Shown here: positions 29,630-36,823 of the stretch, piece by piece
Numbering within the stretch: position 1 is the first letter of the stretch
Layout of the letters: the number at the start of each line of letters is the position of its first letter
DNA from: Prevotella sp.
Lineage (GTDB): Bacteria > Bacteroidota > Bacteroidia > Bacteroidales > Bacteroidaceae
NCBI GenBank assembly: GCA_017443345.1
Contig: JAFSNR010000123.1
Location: 1 to 36,936 of the forward strand
Length of the DNA: 36,936 bases
Reading direction: 5' to 3'
Program-made: the position numbers and the translations under genes
Notes under the pieces: generated by a model
The model's input: only the letters and a program-made list of their open reading frames with translations
What the model was told of the DNA's origin: nothing
The model's database searches: none

Positions 29630-30127
29630 TCATGGCTTATCGGAAACGTTTGACATGTTCTTTAGTTCCTCCTTGATGCGATAGAGGCGCACGCTGACGT
29701 TCTTCACCGTGATGCCCATGATGGCGGCAATCTCCTCGTAACTCATGTTTTCCAGCCAGAGCAGGATAATGGCGCGGTCGAACTGTCCTAAACGGGCGAT
29801 GCGGCGACGTAGCATATCCATCTGGCGCGAGTTCTGGTTGGTCTCCGTCTCTTCGTAGGGGTCGATGTCCATCGTCAGCGGCACCGTCCTGCTGCGTCGC
29901 TTCTTTCGGTCAATGGAGATGCAGACGTTCAGGCTGACGCGGTAAATCCAGGAGCGCACATCGCTACGCTCCTCAAACGAGGGCATGCTCTTCCACAGGT
30001 TGATGAGCACCTCCTGAAACAGGTCGGCCACCTCGTCCTGGTCGTTGGAGAACATATAGCAGACGGTGTAAATTGTACTGCGGTGTGTCCTCACCATTTG
30101 TTCGAATTCATATTCAAAGTCTTTCAT
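29630..30127 (-). CDS. ECF-type RNA polymerase sigma factor
   Basis: A 165-residue ECF sigma factor from ATG 30127. Region 2 is FEQMVRTHRSTIYTVCYMFSNDQDEVADLFQEVLINLWKSMPSFEERSDVRSWIYRVSLNVCI (-10 recognition). Region 4 is RRIARLGQFDRAIILLWLENMSYEEIAAIMGITVKNVSVRLYRIKEEL (-35 recognition). The frame extends to 30169; 30127 was preferred because the preceding residues are not sigma-like. It is followed 76 bp later by a membrane protein gene, suggesting a sigma/regulator unit. The spacer upstream to 30247 is AT-rich with no clear TAnnTTTG box. Confidence 0.9.
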   Translation of the reverse strand: MKDFEYEFEQMVRTHRSTIYTVCYMFSNDQDEVADLFQEVLINLWKSMPSFEERSDVRSWIYRVSLNVCISIDRKKRRSRTVPLTMDIDPYEETETNQNSRQMDMLRRRIARLGQFDRAIILLWLENMSYEEIAAIMGITVKNVSVRLYRIKEELKNMSNVSDKP

Positions 30128-30247
30128 CGATTCATTGTTTAATTGACTCTTTCTGATATGAAATCGCATGAAGTGGTTAAAAAACTACAAGAAAATCCAA
30201 TATTTTAGCAAAGAAATAATTCATTCTTTAGGCAGATAATCCATATA

Positions 30248-30488
30248 TTAAACCAGCTTAATATAGTGTGGAATAATATATTCGTAATGGCCGTCCTTCA
30301 TGGGGCCCCTGTGGGGCCACACTTCCTACGTCAATGCCAGTATATGACTGGCTCATAAAGAATTCGTCAGCTGTATCATCTGTCAGCTCTTCATCTTGCG
30401 GGAAAGCGATACCCTCATGAACCATGGCATTCCATATTGCCATTGCCTCCTTCTTGTCTTTTTCTTCGTATCTTCTAATCTCAATCAT
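30248..30488 (-). pseudogene. GNAT acetyltransferase with internal deletion and frameshift
   Basis: The first 53 codons from ATG 30488 encode the N-terminus of a GNAT (MIEIRRYEEKDKKEAMAIWN, then GIAFPQDEELTDDTADEFFMSQSYTGI). The frame then hits a GC-rich palindrome at 30304-30318 (GGCCCC-TGT-GGGGCC). Beyond it, in another frame, the C-terminus of the same family appears: MKDGHYEYIIPHYIKLV ending at TAA 30248. About 80 central codons including the acetyl-CoA loop are missing. It is non-functional as an acetyltransferase. Confidence 0.75.
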
Positions 30489-30519
30489 TAGACAATTCTC
30501 TTAAACTATGTTGTATTAA

Positions 30520-30527
30520 CAAATTTA
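30520..30527 (-). promoter_or_regulatory. TAnnTTTG promoter box for the decayed GNAT gene
   Basis: Minus strand reads TAAATTTG. It is followed by a leader segment with ACAACATAGTTTAAG (plus-strand 30499-30513) that recurs in the leader of the flavodoxin-like gene (plus-strand 31931-31945). Confidence 0.55.
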
Positions 30528-30591
30528 CGCATATCTTAATATTTTATCATACCGGCCTTGCTTCTTCAACTTCATTCTTTAAATTTGCCTT

Positions 30592-31305
30592 TCATCCACA
30601 ATTTCCAGTAAATTCAATAATTGTACTGACATCGTTGCCAACAGAAAGGGAAATGATGAATCCTCCTTCAATTTTATAGATAGTAGGAATAAGCACGTCA
30701 CCTAACTTTGCAGCAACACGATATTCTACTCTCAGACCTTGTACCTTGAAGTTTTCAGGAAGCAACTCCATTGCCATACGGACATAGTTTGCATTGTTCA
30801 CGTGTTTGTTGTAATCAATGTCAGCACGGAGCACTTTGATGGGTTCAAGCGTTTCGCCAACTTCACGTGGCAGGATGATGCGACGATCCTTATAGTTCAT
30901 CTCCAACTGAGGTTCAAGTGTCAAGGATGCAATTGTAGCATCATCCACTCGTTTCAGCTTACCTGCTGCCTTATCAACAAATGCCCCCATGCTCCATGTC
31001 CTATAGCATGGCTTTCCCTCTGAATCGTAGATAAATGTGTTGCGGAACCCGAACATCGGCTTCATGCCATAGACAGAGGTGGTAACTGTCAGATTCTCCT
31101 TGTATTCAGGAACCCGAAGTATTTCCACCTGTCTGGTTGCCAGTAGCTGAGCCATATTCTGCTTTGTGAAATACTGCTTTACATCAGGCTCGCTGTCAAT
31201 CCACATTTCTGAGCAGTCCTGCATCATCTGGAGGGCAGAGTAGAGTTTCAATCGTCCCTCGCTGTCGCAGGTGCTGGTCGTTACTTTATACTTTATGCTA
31301 TACAT
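30592..31305 (-). CDS. Acyl-ACP thioesterase
   Basis: A 237-residue protein with two tandem hotdog domains. The first is TTSTCDSEGRLKLYSALQMMQDCSEMW and LLATRQVEILRVPEYKENLTVTTSVYG. The second is LRADIDYNKHVNNANYVRMAMELLPE, where the D-N-HVNNANY motif supplies the catalytic Asn/His region of FatA/FatB-like acyl-ACP thioesterases. It releases fatty acids from acyl carrier protein. It starts 9 bp downstream of the flavodoxin-like gene on the same strand, so both probably share the promoter at 31955-31962. Confidence 0.9.
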   Translation of the reverse strand: MYSIKYKVTTSTCDSEGRLKLYSALQMMQDCSEMWIDSEPDVKQYFTKQNMAQLLATRQVEILRVPEYKENLTVTTSVYGMKPMFGFRNTFIYDSEGKPCYRTWSMGAFVDKAAGKLKRVDDATIASLTLEPQLEMNYKDRRIILPREVGETLEPIKVLRADIDYNKHVNNANYVRMAMELLPENFKVQGLRVEYRVAAKLGDVLIPTIYKIEGGFIISLSVGNDVSTIIEFTGNCG

Positions 31306-31314
31306 ATATATATA

Positions 31315-31905
31315 CTACAGTTTCTCCACCAATGCCTGAATCTTGCTCAGCGTCGCATCAGTCTTCTGCTCGTCAATTTTTGCACTGACGTAGCCCATAT
31401 TCTCGACCTTCCAGTAGTTGCAGATGTCACGGAACTCAGCAATGGCACCGTCATAGACACCAGGCGAATAGGATGACATCAGCAGAGCCATCTTCTTCAC
31501 TTTAGCAGGAGCGTTCACACAGTACATGCGCTGGATGGGAGCCTGAATCTGTGCGCAGAGTGTAAAGTAATAGATAGGTGCAGCCAGTACCAGTACCTCT
31601 GCCTCTGCCATAAGGAGGTAAAGCTCCTGCATATCGTCTTTCTGAATGCAGGCACCATTGCCTTTGTTATGACAGTACTCACAAGCCAGACAGCCTGCAA
31701 TCTTTTTCTTCGACACGTTTACCAGTGTGACCTGATGGCCTGCTGCCTCGGCAGCCTTCTTGTACTCTTCCGCCATCCATACGGTGTTGCCGTTGGCTCG
31801 TGGTGAGCCTTGTAGAATTAGAATGTTGCACTTTGTGCGAACATTCTCACACTCGGCATAACCGGAACAAGCTCCATTCTGCTCTCGTTTAATCGAATCT
31901 TTCAT
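31315..31905 (-). CDS. Flavodoxin family NAD(P)H-dependent oxidoreductase
   Basis: A 196-residue FMN-binding protein. The FMN loop is LQGSPRANGNT (about 31-41), with CLACEYCHNKGNGAC carrying four cysteines as in iron-sulfur flavoproteins, and APIYYFTLCAQIQAPIQRMY near residue 105. The N-terminal 25 residues form an extra Cys-containing extension that may not be translated if a later start is used. It belongs to the same broad family as 6973-7698 and 10750-11376 but is more distant. It is cotranscribed with the acyl-ACP thioesterase. Confidence 0.87.
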   Translation of the reverse strand: MKDSIKREQNGACSGYAECENVRTKCNILILQGSPRANGNTVWMAEEYKKAAEAAGHQVTLVNVSKKKIAGCLACEYCHNKGNGACIQKDDMQELYLLMAEAEVLVLAAPIYYFTLCAQIQAPIQRMYCVNAPAKVKKMALLMSSYSPGVYDGAIAEFRDICNYWKVENMGYVSAKIDEQKTDATLSKIQALVEKL

Positions 31906-31954
31906 AATCGTATTTGTTTAGTATAAATCCTTAAACTATGTTGTTTTAATCATG

Positions 31955-31991
31955 CAAATATACGGAATCTGTTGCATTTTTACTATATTTG
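31955..31991. promoter_or_regulatory. Divergent TAnnTTTG promoters
   Basis: Minus-strand TATATTTG at 31955-31962 drives the flavodoxin-like/thioesterase unit. Plus-strand TATATTTG at 31984-31991 faces the decayed thioesterase stub at 32022 and the small gene at 32170. Confidence 0.65.
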
Positions 31992-32021
31992 CACCTTAGA
32001 TTTAGGATAGTTTATGAAGAA

Positions 32022-32129
32022 ATGATAGAAATAGGACTGAAATATACGAGTGAATTGACGGTTACGGATGCCATGACCGCTATTGCTGTCGGTTCTGGTG
32101 ATATGCCTGTTCTCGAATTTCCGTCGTGA
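32022..32129 (+). pseudogene. N-terminal stub of a FlK-type thioesterase
   Basis: The 35-codon frame reads MIEIGLKYTSELTVTDAMTA followed by IAVGSGDMPVLEFPS and a TGA at 32127-32129. The opening matches the start of small hotdog thioesterases of the fluoroacetyl-CoA thioesterase-like group, which continue with a TPAM-ALMENAA segment after GSG-MPV. The remaining two thirds are missing. The promoter at 31984-31991 remains in place. Confidence 0.7.
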
Positions 32130-32169
32130 GGACAACACTTATCTTTGAAATAGAACTGTTAGGTATCGC

Positions 32170-32478
32170 ATGAACCTCCCGAAGTTTATAATCACGATGG
32201 ACGGGTATTTCCGCCTCGGCATGGTTGACCAGCACAAGCACTTGTTGAAGCCTGGTGATCAGTGCATAGGTGGCGGCTATTATACCTTCGACTTCGTTTC
32301 AAACCGTATCATCCTTGACAGGGAATCCTACGACTTTGGCCGTCCAAAATGGCATTTGATAGAAACACTAAAAGTCCCTTCTACTTATCGTGGTCTTCGT
32401 ATTGTATACAAGTACGATGATGGATTCCACGACGATTTAAACGTCAGTGAGGAATTGCAAATCGAGTACTATGATTAA
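32170..32478 (+). CDS. Hypothetical protein (102 residues)
   Basis: A small soluble protein starting MNLPKFIITMDGYFRLGMVD, with a central GGGYYTFDFVSNRIILDRESYDFGRPKW and a final KYDDGFHDDLNVSEELQIEYYD. It is strand-rich and acidic at the C-terminus, with no signal peptide. I do not recognise the family. It lies downstream of the promoter that also reads the decayed FlK-type stub and ends opposite a minus-strand terminator. Confidence 0.7.
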   Translation: MNLPKFIITMDGYFRLGMVDQHKHLLKPGDQCIGGGYYTFDFVSNRIILDRESYDFGRPKWHLIETLKVPSTYRGLRIVYKYDDGFHDDLNVSEELQIEYYD

Positions 32479-32506
32479 AAAAGGGAACCGTATTCCTACG
32501 ATTCCC
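32477..32506 (-). terminator. Intrinsic terminator of the His-rich secreted protein gene
   Basis: On the minus strand GGGAA-CGTA stems pair with TACG-TTCCC around a 4-nt loop (one mismatch) and are followed by six T residues. It overlaps the last bases of the convergent gene ending at 32478. Confidence 0.75.
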
Positions 32507-32546
32507 CGGAGTCCTCTTGCGAGGCATATAGTAGAGCAAAGCGGAA

Positions 32547-33191
32547 TTACCTGCGACCTCCAAAGTGGCCGGAACCACCGTGATTGTTGCGAGTGTTTAT
32601 AGCGACTTCGCGATTCGGTGCTTTATGAGCATTGTTGTGGTTGCCTATATTATGGTTGCCCATGTGGCCCTTGTCGTTCATCACTCTTGCGCCCTTGTCG
32701 TGCATCGGAGCATTGCGATGTCCCATTGCAGGAGCAGGTGCGGGCTTGTGCATGTGAGCATAGTGTGAGCCGTGAACCTTGTTGTGACCACCCTTGTAGG
32801 TTACGAACACTTTCGGATGTGCATTGTAGAAACGTCCTCTGTCATAGTGAGCATATACTGCGAATGTCCAGCCACCAGCCCTCCAAGCCACGGGGCGATA
32901 GAAGTGGTTCAGTGCTACATACTTGTCATACTGCCAGCTGTTCAGCACGAAGCTGAGGTCTGCGTTACGACGATCCCACCAGATGCCAAACACGTCACCA
33001 TGACCGTTCAGGCTCATCAGGTAGTCGAGGTTGATCTCATAGACTGCCTCATACTGTGCAGCGGTAAGGTTCAGCTCGTAAGCCATCTTGTCGCTCAGGA
33101 ACAGAGCCTCATGCTTTGCTGCGTTGTAGCTCATTGCGTTGGCCGAGATAGTCATGACCATCATCATTGCCAGAATCATCATCTTTTTCAT
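32547..33191 (-). CDS. Secreted His/Asn/Gly-rich protein
   Basis: A 214-residue protein with a signal peptide (MKKMMILAMMMVMTISANA). Residues 20-120 form a folded part with AYELNLTAAQYEAVYEINLDYLMSLNG and WYDKY-like aromatic segments (SFVLNSWQYDKYVALNHFYRPVAW). The last 90 residues are low complexity: many His, Asn, Gly, Lys and Met in an HKPAPAPAMGHRNAPMHDKG style. The His-rich tail could bind metals, but this is only a compositional observation. ATG 33191 gives a clean signal peptide; the frame also extends to 33224. A terminator follows at 32477-32506. The 180 bp upstream hold no gene. Confidence 0.75.
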   Translation of the reverse strand: MKKMMILAMMMVMTISANAMSYNAAKHEALFLSDKMAYELNLTAAQYEAVYEINLDYLMSLNGHGDVFGIWWDRRNADLSFVLNSWQYDKYVALNHFYRPVAWRAGGWTFAVYAHYDRGRFYNAHPKVFVTYKGGHNKVHGSHYAHMHKPAPAPAMGHRNAPMHDKGARVMNDKGHMGNHNIGNHNNAHKAPNREVAINTRNNHGGSGHFGGRR

Positions 33192-33371
33192 ATCGTAATC
33201 TCCTATCTTTAAAGAGTTAAACACTTTGTTTCTTGTTCACGCTGCAAAGTTCGGTGTTTTTCTGCTGTTTTGCAAAGGATAAACTCTAAAACGGGATGGG
33301 TGAAATCCTAAACCTTTATAGGGAAAATCCCCATGAAGGCAAGGCATGATTTGTCATAAAAATGGTTTGGC

Positions 33372-33578
33372 TTATTCTTCCCAGTCTATTTCTGTAAAAC
33401 GTGAAAAGCGTTTGCCGTCTCGTTCTATCTGCTCGAAGAACATCTTTTCCGGACGAACCCAGTATTTGCGGTCACCATAGAGTGCCTGATAGACTACCAT
33501 CCGTTCCTGGGTCTCAGAATCAAAGGCAATACGTACAAGTTTATACTTATTTCCCTTGAAGTGCTGGAAGTATCGCAC
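33372..33578 (-). CDS. DUF1653 domain-containing protein, probably 5'-truncated
   Basis: A 68-residue protein: RYFQHFKGNKYKLVRIAFDSETQERMVVYQALYGDRKYWVRPEKMFFEQI is the DUF1653 pattern (H-KG--Y----A-HSET-E--V-Y-ALYGD---WVRP--MF). The only possible start is a GTG at 33578, preceded by an in-frame stop, whereas family members usually have several extra residues before the first Tyr. The upstream DNA is the scar of a decayed hydrolase gene, so the 5' end was probably lost in that rearrangement. Confidence 0.65.
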   Translation of the reverse strand: MRYFQHFKGNKYKLVRIAFDSETQERMVVYQALYGDRKYWVRPEKMFFEQIERDGKRFSRFTEIDWEE

Positions 33579-33603
33579 ACGGTCTTATGAAATGGGATAT
33601 TCC

Positions 33604-33790
33604 AATAACAGCTTCTCAATAAGCGGACAGTACCATGTCTTGAACTGTTCTGCCGTTGGTGTATGGCCACCTGGAAAGTAGAAGGTCGGGAGTCAGTACG
33701 GTGGCCCGGTACCCTCCCAGTGACTCACTGGGTCTTTGGGTCCCTCCCTTCTCAAAAGCCTCCTTCAATGCCAGAGCAGGTACACACTGT
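33604..33790 (-). pseudogene. Decayed second copy of the YqiA-type hydrolase
   Basis: 33606-33680 is nearly identical to 18405-18480, the C-terminal end of the intact hydrolase, encoding the PGGHTPTA-QFKTWYCPLIEK part. 33686-33706 and 33750-33787 match 18872-18935, the N-terminal part (ATVLTPD and PALALKEAFEK regions). About 390 bp of the middle is missing. Between the two N-terminal pieces lies a roughly 43-bp GC-rich nested palindrome (33706-33748, core CCCAGTG-ACT-CACTGGG). The gene cannot be translated. Confidence 0.8.
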
Positions 33791-33801
33791 TCAAGATCTG
33801 T

Positions 33802-33996
33802 TTATATCAATAAATAGACGATAACGCAACAGATGGCGGCGACTGGGAAAAGTCCCAAGCGGAACCATGCAGCAACGATGCCTGCCAACAGCGCAATGAT
33901 GCCAAGCGAGAACGTCACGGCAAAATAGCCCAGCGCAATGGGTATGCCGTCACGCAAGCCGTGGATGATATGTTGTCGGTTCCTTGCCATATTCAA
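33802..33996 (-). pseudogene. AzlC-type permease with in-frame internal deletion
   Basis: The 64-residue frame opens HGLRDGIPIALGYFAVTFSLGI, the N-terminal pattern of AzlC branched-chain amino-acid exporters, and then jumps to a hydrophobic segment LLAGIVAAWFRLGLFPVAAICCVIVYLLI, which resembles the last membrane helix of such permeases or of a partner. AzlC is about 230 residues, so some 160 are missing while the frame is preserved. The C-terminal assignment is less certain than the N-terminal one. It lies 9 bp downstream of the DUF6273 pair. Confidence 0.6.
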
Positions 33997-34005
33997 CTAA
34001 AACGA

Positions 34006-35094
34006 TCACTGTACGATGTCTGTTGACATGACTGGTGTGGCTACTGTCCAAGAGGCCTTCGTCAGGTCGATAGTGAGGGCAGGCAACACGGCGGCATCAT
34101 CACATGTGACTGCCGTTCCTTGATTATACAGATAGCCAAAGTCGCAGATATAAGTGATGTTACTGGGCGTATAGCCGTTGGTACGCATAAACCAGAAGGA
34201 GTTGCCACGATAGCCCTCGACCGACGACCACCAGGCACCTCGGCACTTGGCATAGAGCGTGGAACGGAAACGGCGGGCGGGGTCGTCGATACCGCTGCCA
34301 GCATAGAAGCCATAGTCCGTAGCCAGTGGGGAGGCAAACACCTCTTTGTTGGAAAGAATGAACACACGGTCCTGTGTATCAGGTCCGCACTTGGTGCCGT
34401 ACGAGACGTTGGGCGCATTCTCCACACTGGTAGTCTCGATGGCATTGCGTTCCGTCTCAGAAAAGGCACGATGGAGGAAGTCGCTGTTGAGCCACTGGCG
34501 CAGATGGCTTCCACTCCAGTTTACATCCTCGTCCTTATCGTGGAAGGGACAGGTGTCGGGCATGCGGTCGGCCAGCAGCACAGCCTTGGTACCGCTGATT
34601 TTAAGGATGCGCCATTTGATGGGAGCGTATGCAAAGTAGTGCCAAGCTTCGGTATCGGCCCATCGGTAGTGCTGCTCGCGATTCGTAGAACAGGAAACAG
34701 CCCCTGATCCGTTCAGTCTGTGATATCGCTTGCCACCAATCTCCGTGTCGTCGTCCGTCCACTCTGCCTGCTCCAGTTGGCTATACAGCGCGGCATCGGT
34801 TATCACGTCGCCTTCTACCAGCGCATAATCATCCACGGCATTGAAACTGCCGCTGACCACCTCGTTGGTGGAATACGAGCCAAACAAGATGCACTCCCAG
34901 CGAGTCACATGAGTCTTCTGGCTGGGATCCTTCACCCAAGGACTGTGCAGGTCTTGGTAGCTATCGCCCGTATAGCGTTCCTCGCTACTGGGTGTTACGC
35001 TGCCATTGTCTTCATCTTTGCTGCACGACACTATCGTTGCTCCAAGTATTAGCAGCCAGACGAGATAGGTATATATGTTTGTTCTCATATTCAC
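34006..35094 (-). CDS. DUF6273 domain lipoprotein, tandem copy 2
   Basis: A 362-residue protein with a lipoprotein signal (LGATIVSCSK, Cys24). After an acidic linker, a DUF6273-type domain spans about residues 60-340: WECILFGSYSTNEVV, YAPIKWRILKISGTKAVLLADRMPDTCPFH, WSGSHLRQWLNSDFLHRAFSETERNAI, and later a FRSTLYAKCRGAWWSSVEGYRGNSFWFMRTNGY segment. These domains are proposed to decorate cell-surface proteins; the function is unknown. It is a tandem paralogue of the gene immediately upstream (3-bp gap). Confidence 0.85.
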   Translation of the reverse strand: MNMRTNIYTYLVWLLILGATIVSCSKDEDNGSVTPSSEERYTGDSYQDLHSPWVKDPSQKTHVTRWECILFGSYSTNEVVSGSFNAVDDYALVEGDVITDAALYSQLEQAEWTDDDTEIGGKRYHRLNGSGAVSCSTNREQHYRWADTEAWHYFAYAPIKWRILKISGTKAVLLADRMPDTCPFHDKDEDVNWSGSHLRQWLNSDFLHRAFSETERNAIETTSVENAPNVSYGTKCGPDTQDRVFILSNKEVFASPLATDYGFYAGSGIDDPARRFRSTLYAKCRGAWWSSVEGYRGNSFWFMRTNGYTPSNITYICDFGYLYNQGTAVTCDDAAVLPALTIDLTKASWTVATPVMSTDIVQ

Positions 35095-35097
35095 AAC

Positions 35098-36111
35098 TTA
35101 TTGGATAATATCGGTAGAATACACAGGTTCTGCAGATTGATAGTCGGCTTTCGACAGGTCGAGGGTGATGGCAGGCAACACGGCAGCATCGTTGCAGGTA
35201 ACCACGATGCCTCGGTTATAGGTGTCGCCCGATTCACCTACATAGACCACGTTGGCTTTTGTATAGCCGACGGAACGCATGAACCAGAATGAGGTGCCGA
35301 GAAATCCGTCAACAGGTGACCACCATGCCCCACGGCACTTGGCATAGAGTGTAGAGCGGAACCTGCGGGCTGGATCGTTACCGCTGTCGCTGTCGCTGAA
35401 GCCATACTCAACGGCCAGTGGTGATGAGAACGTCTCGCTTTCCGAGAGTACGAACACACAGTCCTTAGTGTCGGGGCCACAGTCGGTACCGAAATAGTAG
35501 TTGGGGGCGTTCTTGACATCCGTCTCCTCGATGGCGCTTCTCTCCTGTTCCGTAAAGGCCCGGCTGAGAAACTCCCCGTTCAGCCATTGACGCAAGCTGC
35601 AGTCGCTCCAACTGGTATCTTTGTAGATGTCGTTAAAAGGGCAGGTGTCTGGCATGCGGTCTGCCAGCAATACGGCTTTATCGCCCGTCTGCTTCAGGAT
35701 GCGCCACTTGATGGGGGCGTATGCGAAGTAGTGCCACTTTTCTGTATCCGTCCATCGGTAGTGCTGCTCGCGATTCGTAGAACAGGAAACAGCCCCTGCT
35801 CCGTTCAGCCTATGGTAGCGCTTGCCACCAATCTCCGTGTCGTCGTCCGTCCACGCTGCCTGCTCCAGTTGGCTATACAGCGCGGCATCGGTTATCACGT
35901 CGCCTTCTACCAGCGCGTAATCGTCCACGGCATAGAAACTGCCGCTGACCACCTCATTGGCAGGATACGAGCCAAACAGGATGCACTCCCAGCGTGTAAC
36001 CTTTTGCGGTGGCTGTTCGTCATCCGTTTCGTCCTTGCTGCACGACGTCAGCAATGGTAGTCCACAAACTATAAGGATAGCGGCTATTATCCATATTTTT
36101 TTCTGCATCAT
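35098..36111 (-). CDS. DUF6273 domain lipoprotein, tandem copy 1
   Basis: A 337-residue protein from ATG 36111 with a lipoprotein signal ending LPLLTSCSK. The DUF6273 region follows the same order as in the neighbouring copy: WECILFGSYPANEVV, PIKWRILKQTGDKAVLLADRMPDTCPF, WSDCSLRQWLNGEFLSRAFTEQERSAIEET, and CRGAWWSPVDGFLGTSFWFMR. It lacks the roughly 25-residue linker found in copy 2 between the lipobox and VTRWECI. The frame extends to 36141 but that start would overlap the upstream gene. It is the middle gene of a three-gene run. Confidence 0.85.
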   Translation of the reverse strand: MMQKKIWIIAAILIVCGLPLLTSCSKDETDDEQPPQKVTRWECILFGSYPANEVVSGSFYAVDDYALVEGDVITDAALYSQLEQAAWTDDDTEIGGKRYHRLNGAGAVSCSTNREQHYRWTDTEKWHYFAYAPIKWRILKQTGDKAVLLADRMPDTCPFNDIYKDTSWSDCSLRQWLNGEFLSRAFTEQERSAIEETDVKNAPNYYFGTDCGPDTKDCVFVLSESETFSSPLAVEYGFSDSDSGNDPARRFRSTLYAKCRGAWWSPVDGFLGTSFWFMRSVGYTKANVVYVGESGDTYNRGIVVTCNDAAVLPAITLDLSKADYQSAEPVYSTDIIQ

Positions 36112-36134
36112 TTCTTCTTGTGAGCACTTCGTCG

Positions 36135-36626
36135 TTACCAACCTGGTGGCAGCACGATATTCTCTACGTCGTGAGACTTCTCGAATAGCGGAGCAATCTC
36201 CTCGTCTGTGAAACCAGCTATGCCACAGCCGATGCGGGTGACGAGGAAGGTGAGGGTAGGGTGCTCCTTGGCGAACTGGATGAACTCATCCACATACGGA
36301 CGGATGGTCTCTACGCCACCCTGCATAGTCGGGATGCCGTAGCTCTGTCCTTGCAGACCCACGCCCTGACCCATAATGGCCCCAAACTTGCGGTAGGCGA
36401 TATAGGCCGCCCCACCGCCATGCATTCCCTTCAGATTGCTGCCGAATACAAAGATCTCGTTCGGCTCCAGCTCCGTTATAAACTCTGGTGTCGTTCTCTT
36501 CTGTTGGCCTTTGGCCTTCTTCAGTCGCGACTCGGCAGAATCAATGCATGCACTGTTCTGCACTCGCTGCTCTTTCAGTTCCATAATTTCTTCTCTGATA
36601 AAGTCTATATTCTCTTCTGATACCAC
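36135..36626 (-). CDS. Macro-domain-like protein (A1S_2505/phage-associated type)
   Basis: A 163-residue protein. Residues 50-163 show NEIFVFGSNLKGMHGGGAAYIAYRKFGAIMGQGVGLQGQSYGIPTMQGGVETIRPYVDEFIQFAKEHPTLTFLVTRIGCGIAGFTDEEIAPLF, the pattern of phage-associated macro-like proteins that bind nucleotide ligands; the FGSN---HGGGAA segment marks the ligand loop. The first 50 residues are a charged helical extension. The start is GTG 36626 or ATG 36584. A TAAATTTG promoter box lies 55 bp upstream. It heads the unit with the DUF6273 lipoproteins. Confidence 0.75.
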   Translation of the reverse strand: MVSEENIDFIREEIMELKEQRVQNSACIDSAESRLKKAKGQQKRTTPEFITELEPNEIFVFGSNLKGMHGGGAAYIAYRKFGAIMGQGVGLQGQSYGIPTMQGGVETIRPYVDEFIQFAKEHPTLTFLVTRIGCGIAGFTDEEIAPLFEKSHDVENIVLPPGW

Positions 36627-36680
36627 TCAGAATCTTTTCGTCTGACAGTCGCTGATAGTACATAAATATCGATCTTGATG

Positions 36681-36688
36681 CAAATTTA
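36681..36688 (-). promoter_or_regulatory. TAnnTTTG promoter box for the macro-like/DUF6273 unit
   Basis: Minus strand reads TAAATTTG. Transcription would begin near 36677, about 50 nt before the GTG at 36626. Confidence 0.6.
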
Positions 36689-36823
36689 CGAAAAAATTCT
36701 CATACTTACTTAATTTTTTCCGAAAAACATCTTCAAAGAGATAAAAGACGTCTTCAAATTAAGTATTCACCATATAAAAAGTTACGATTATGAAATAGTA
36801 CTGGTGCGATAAAATCGCGTTAA

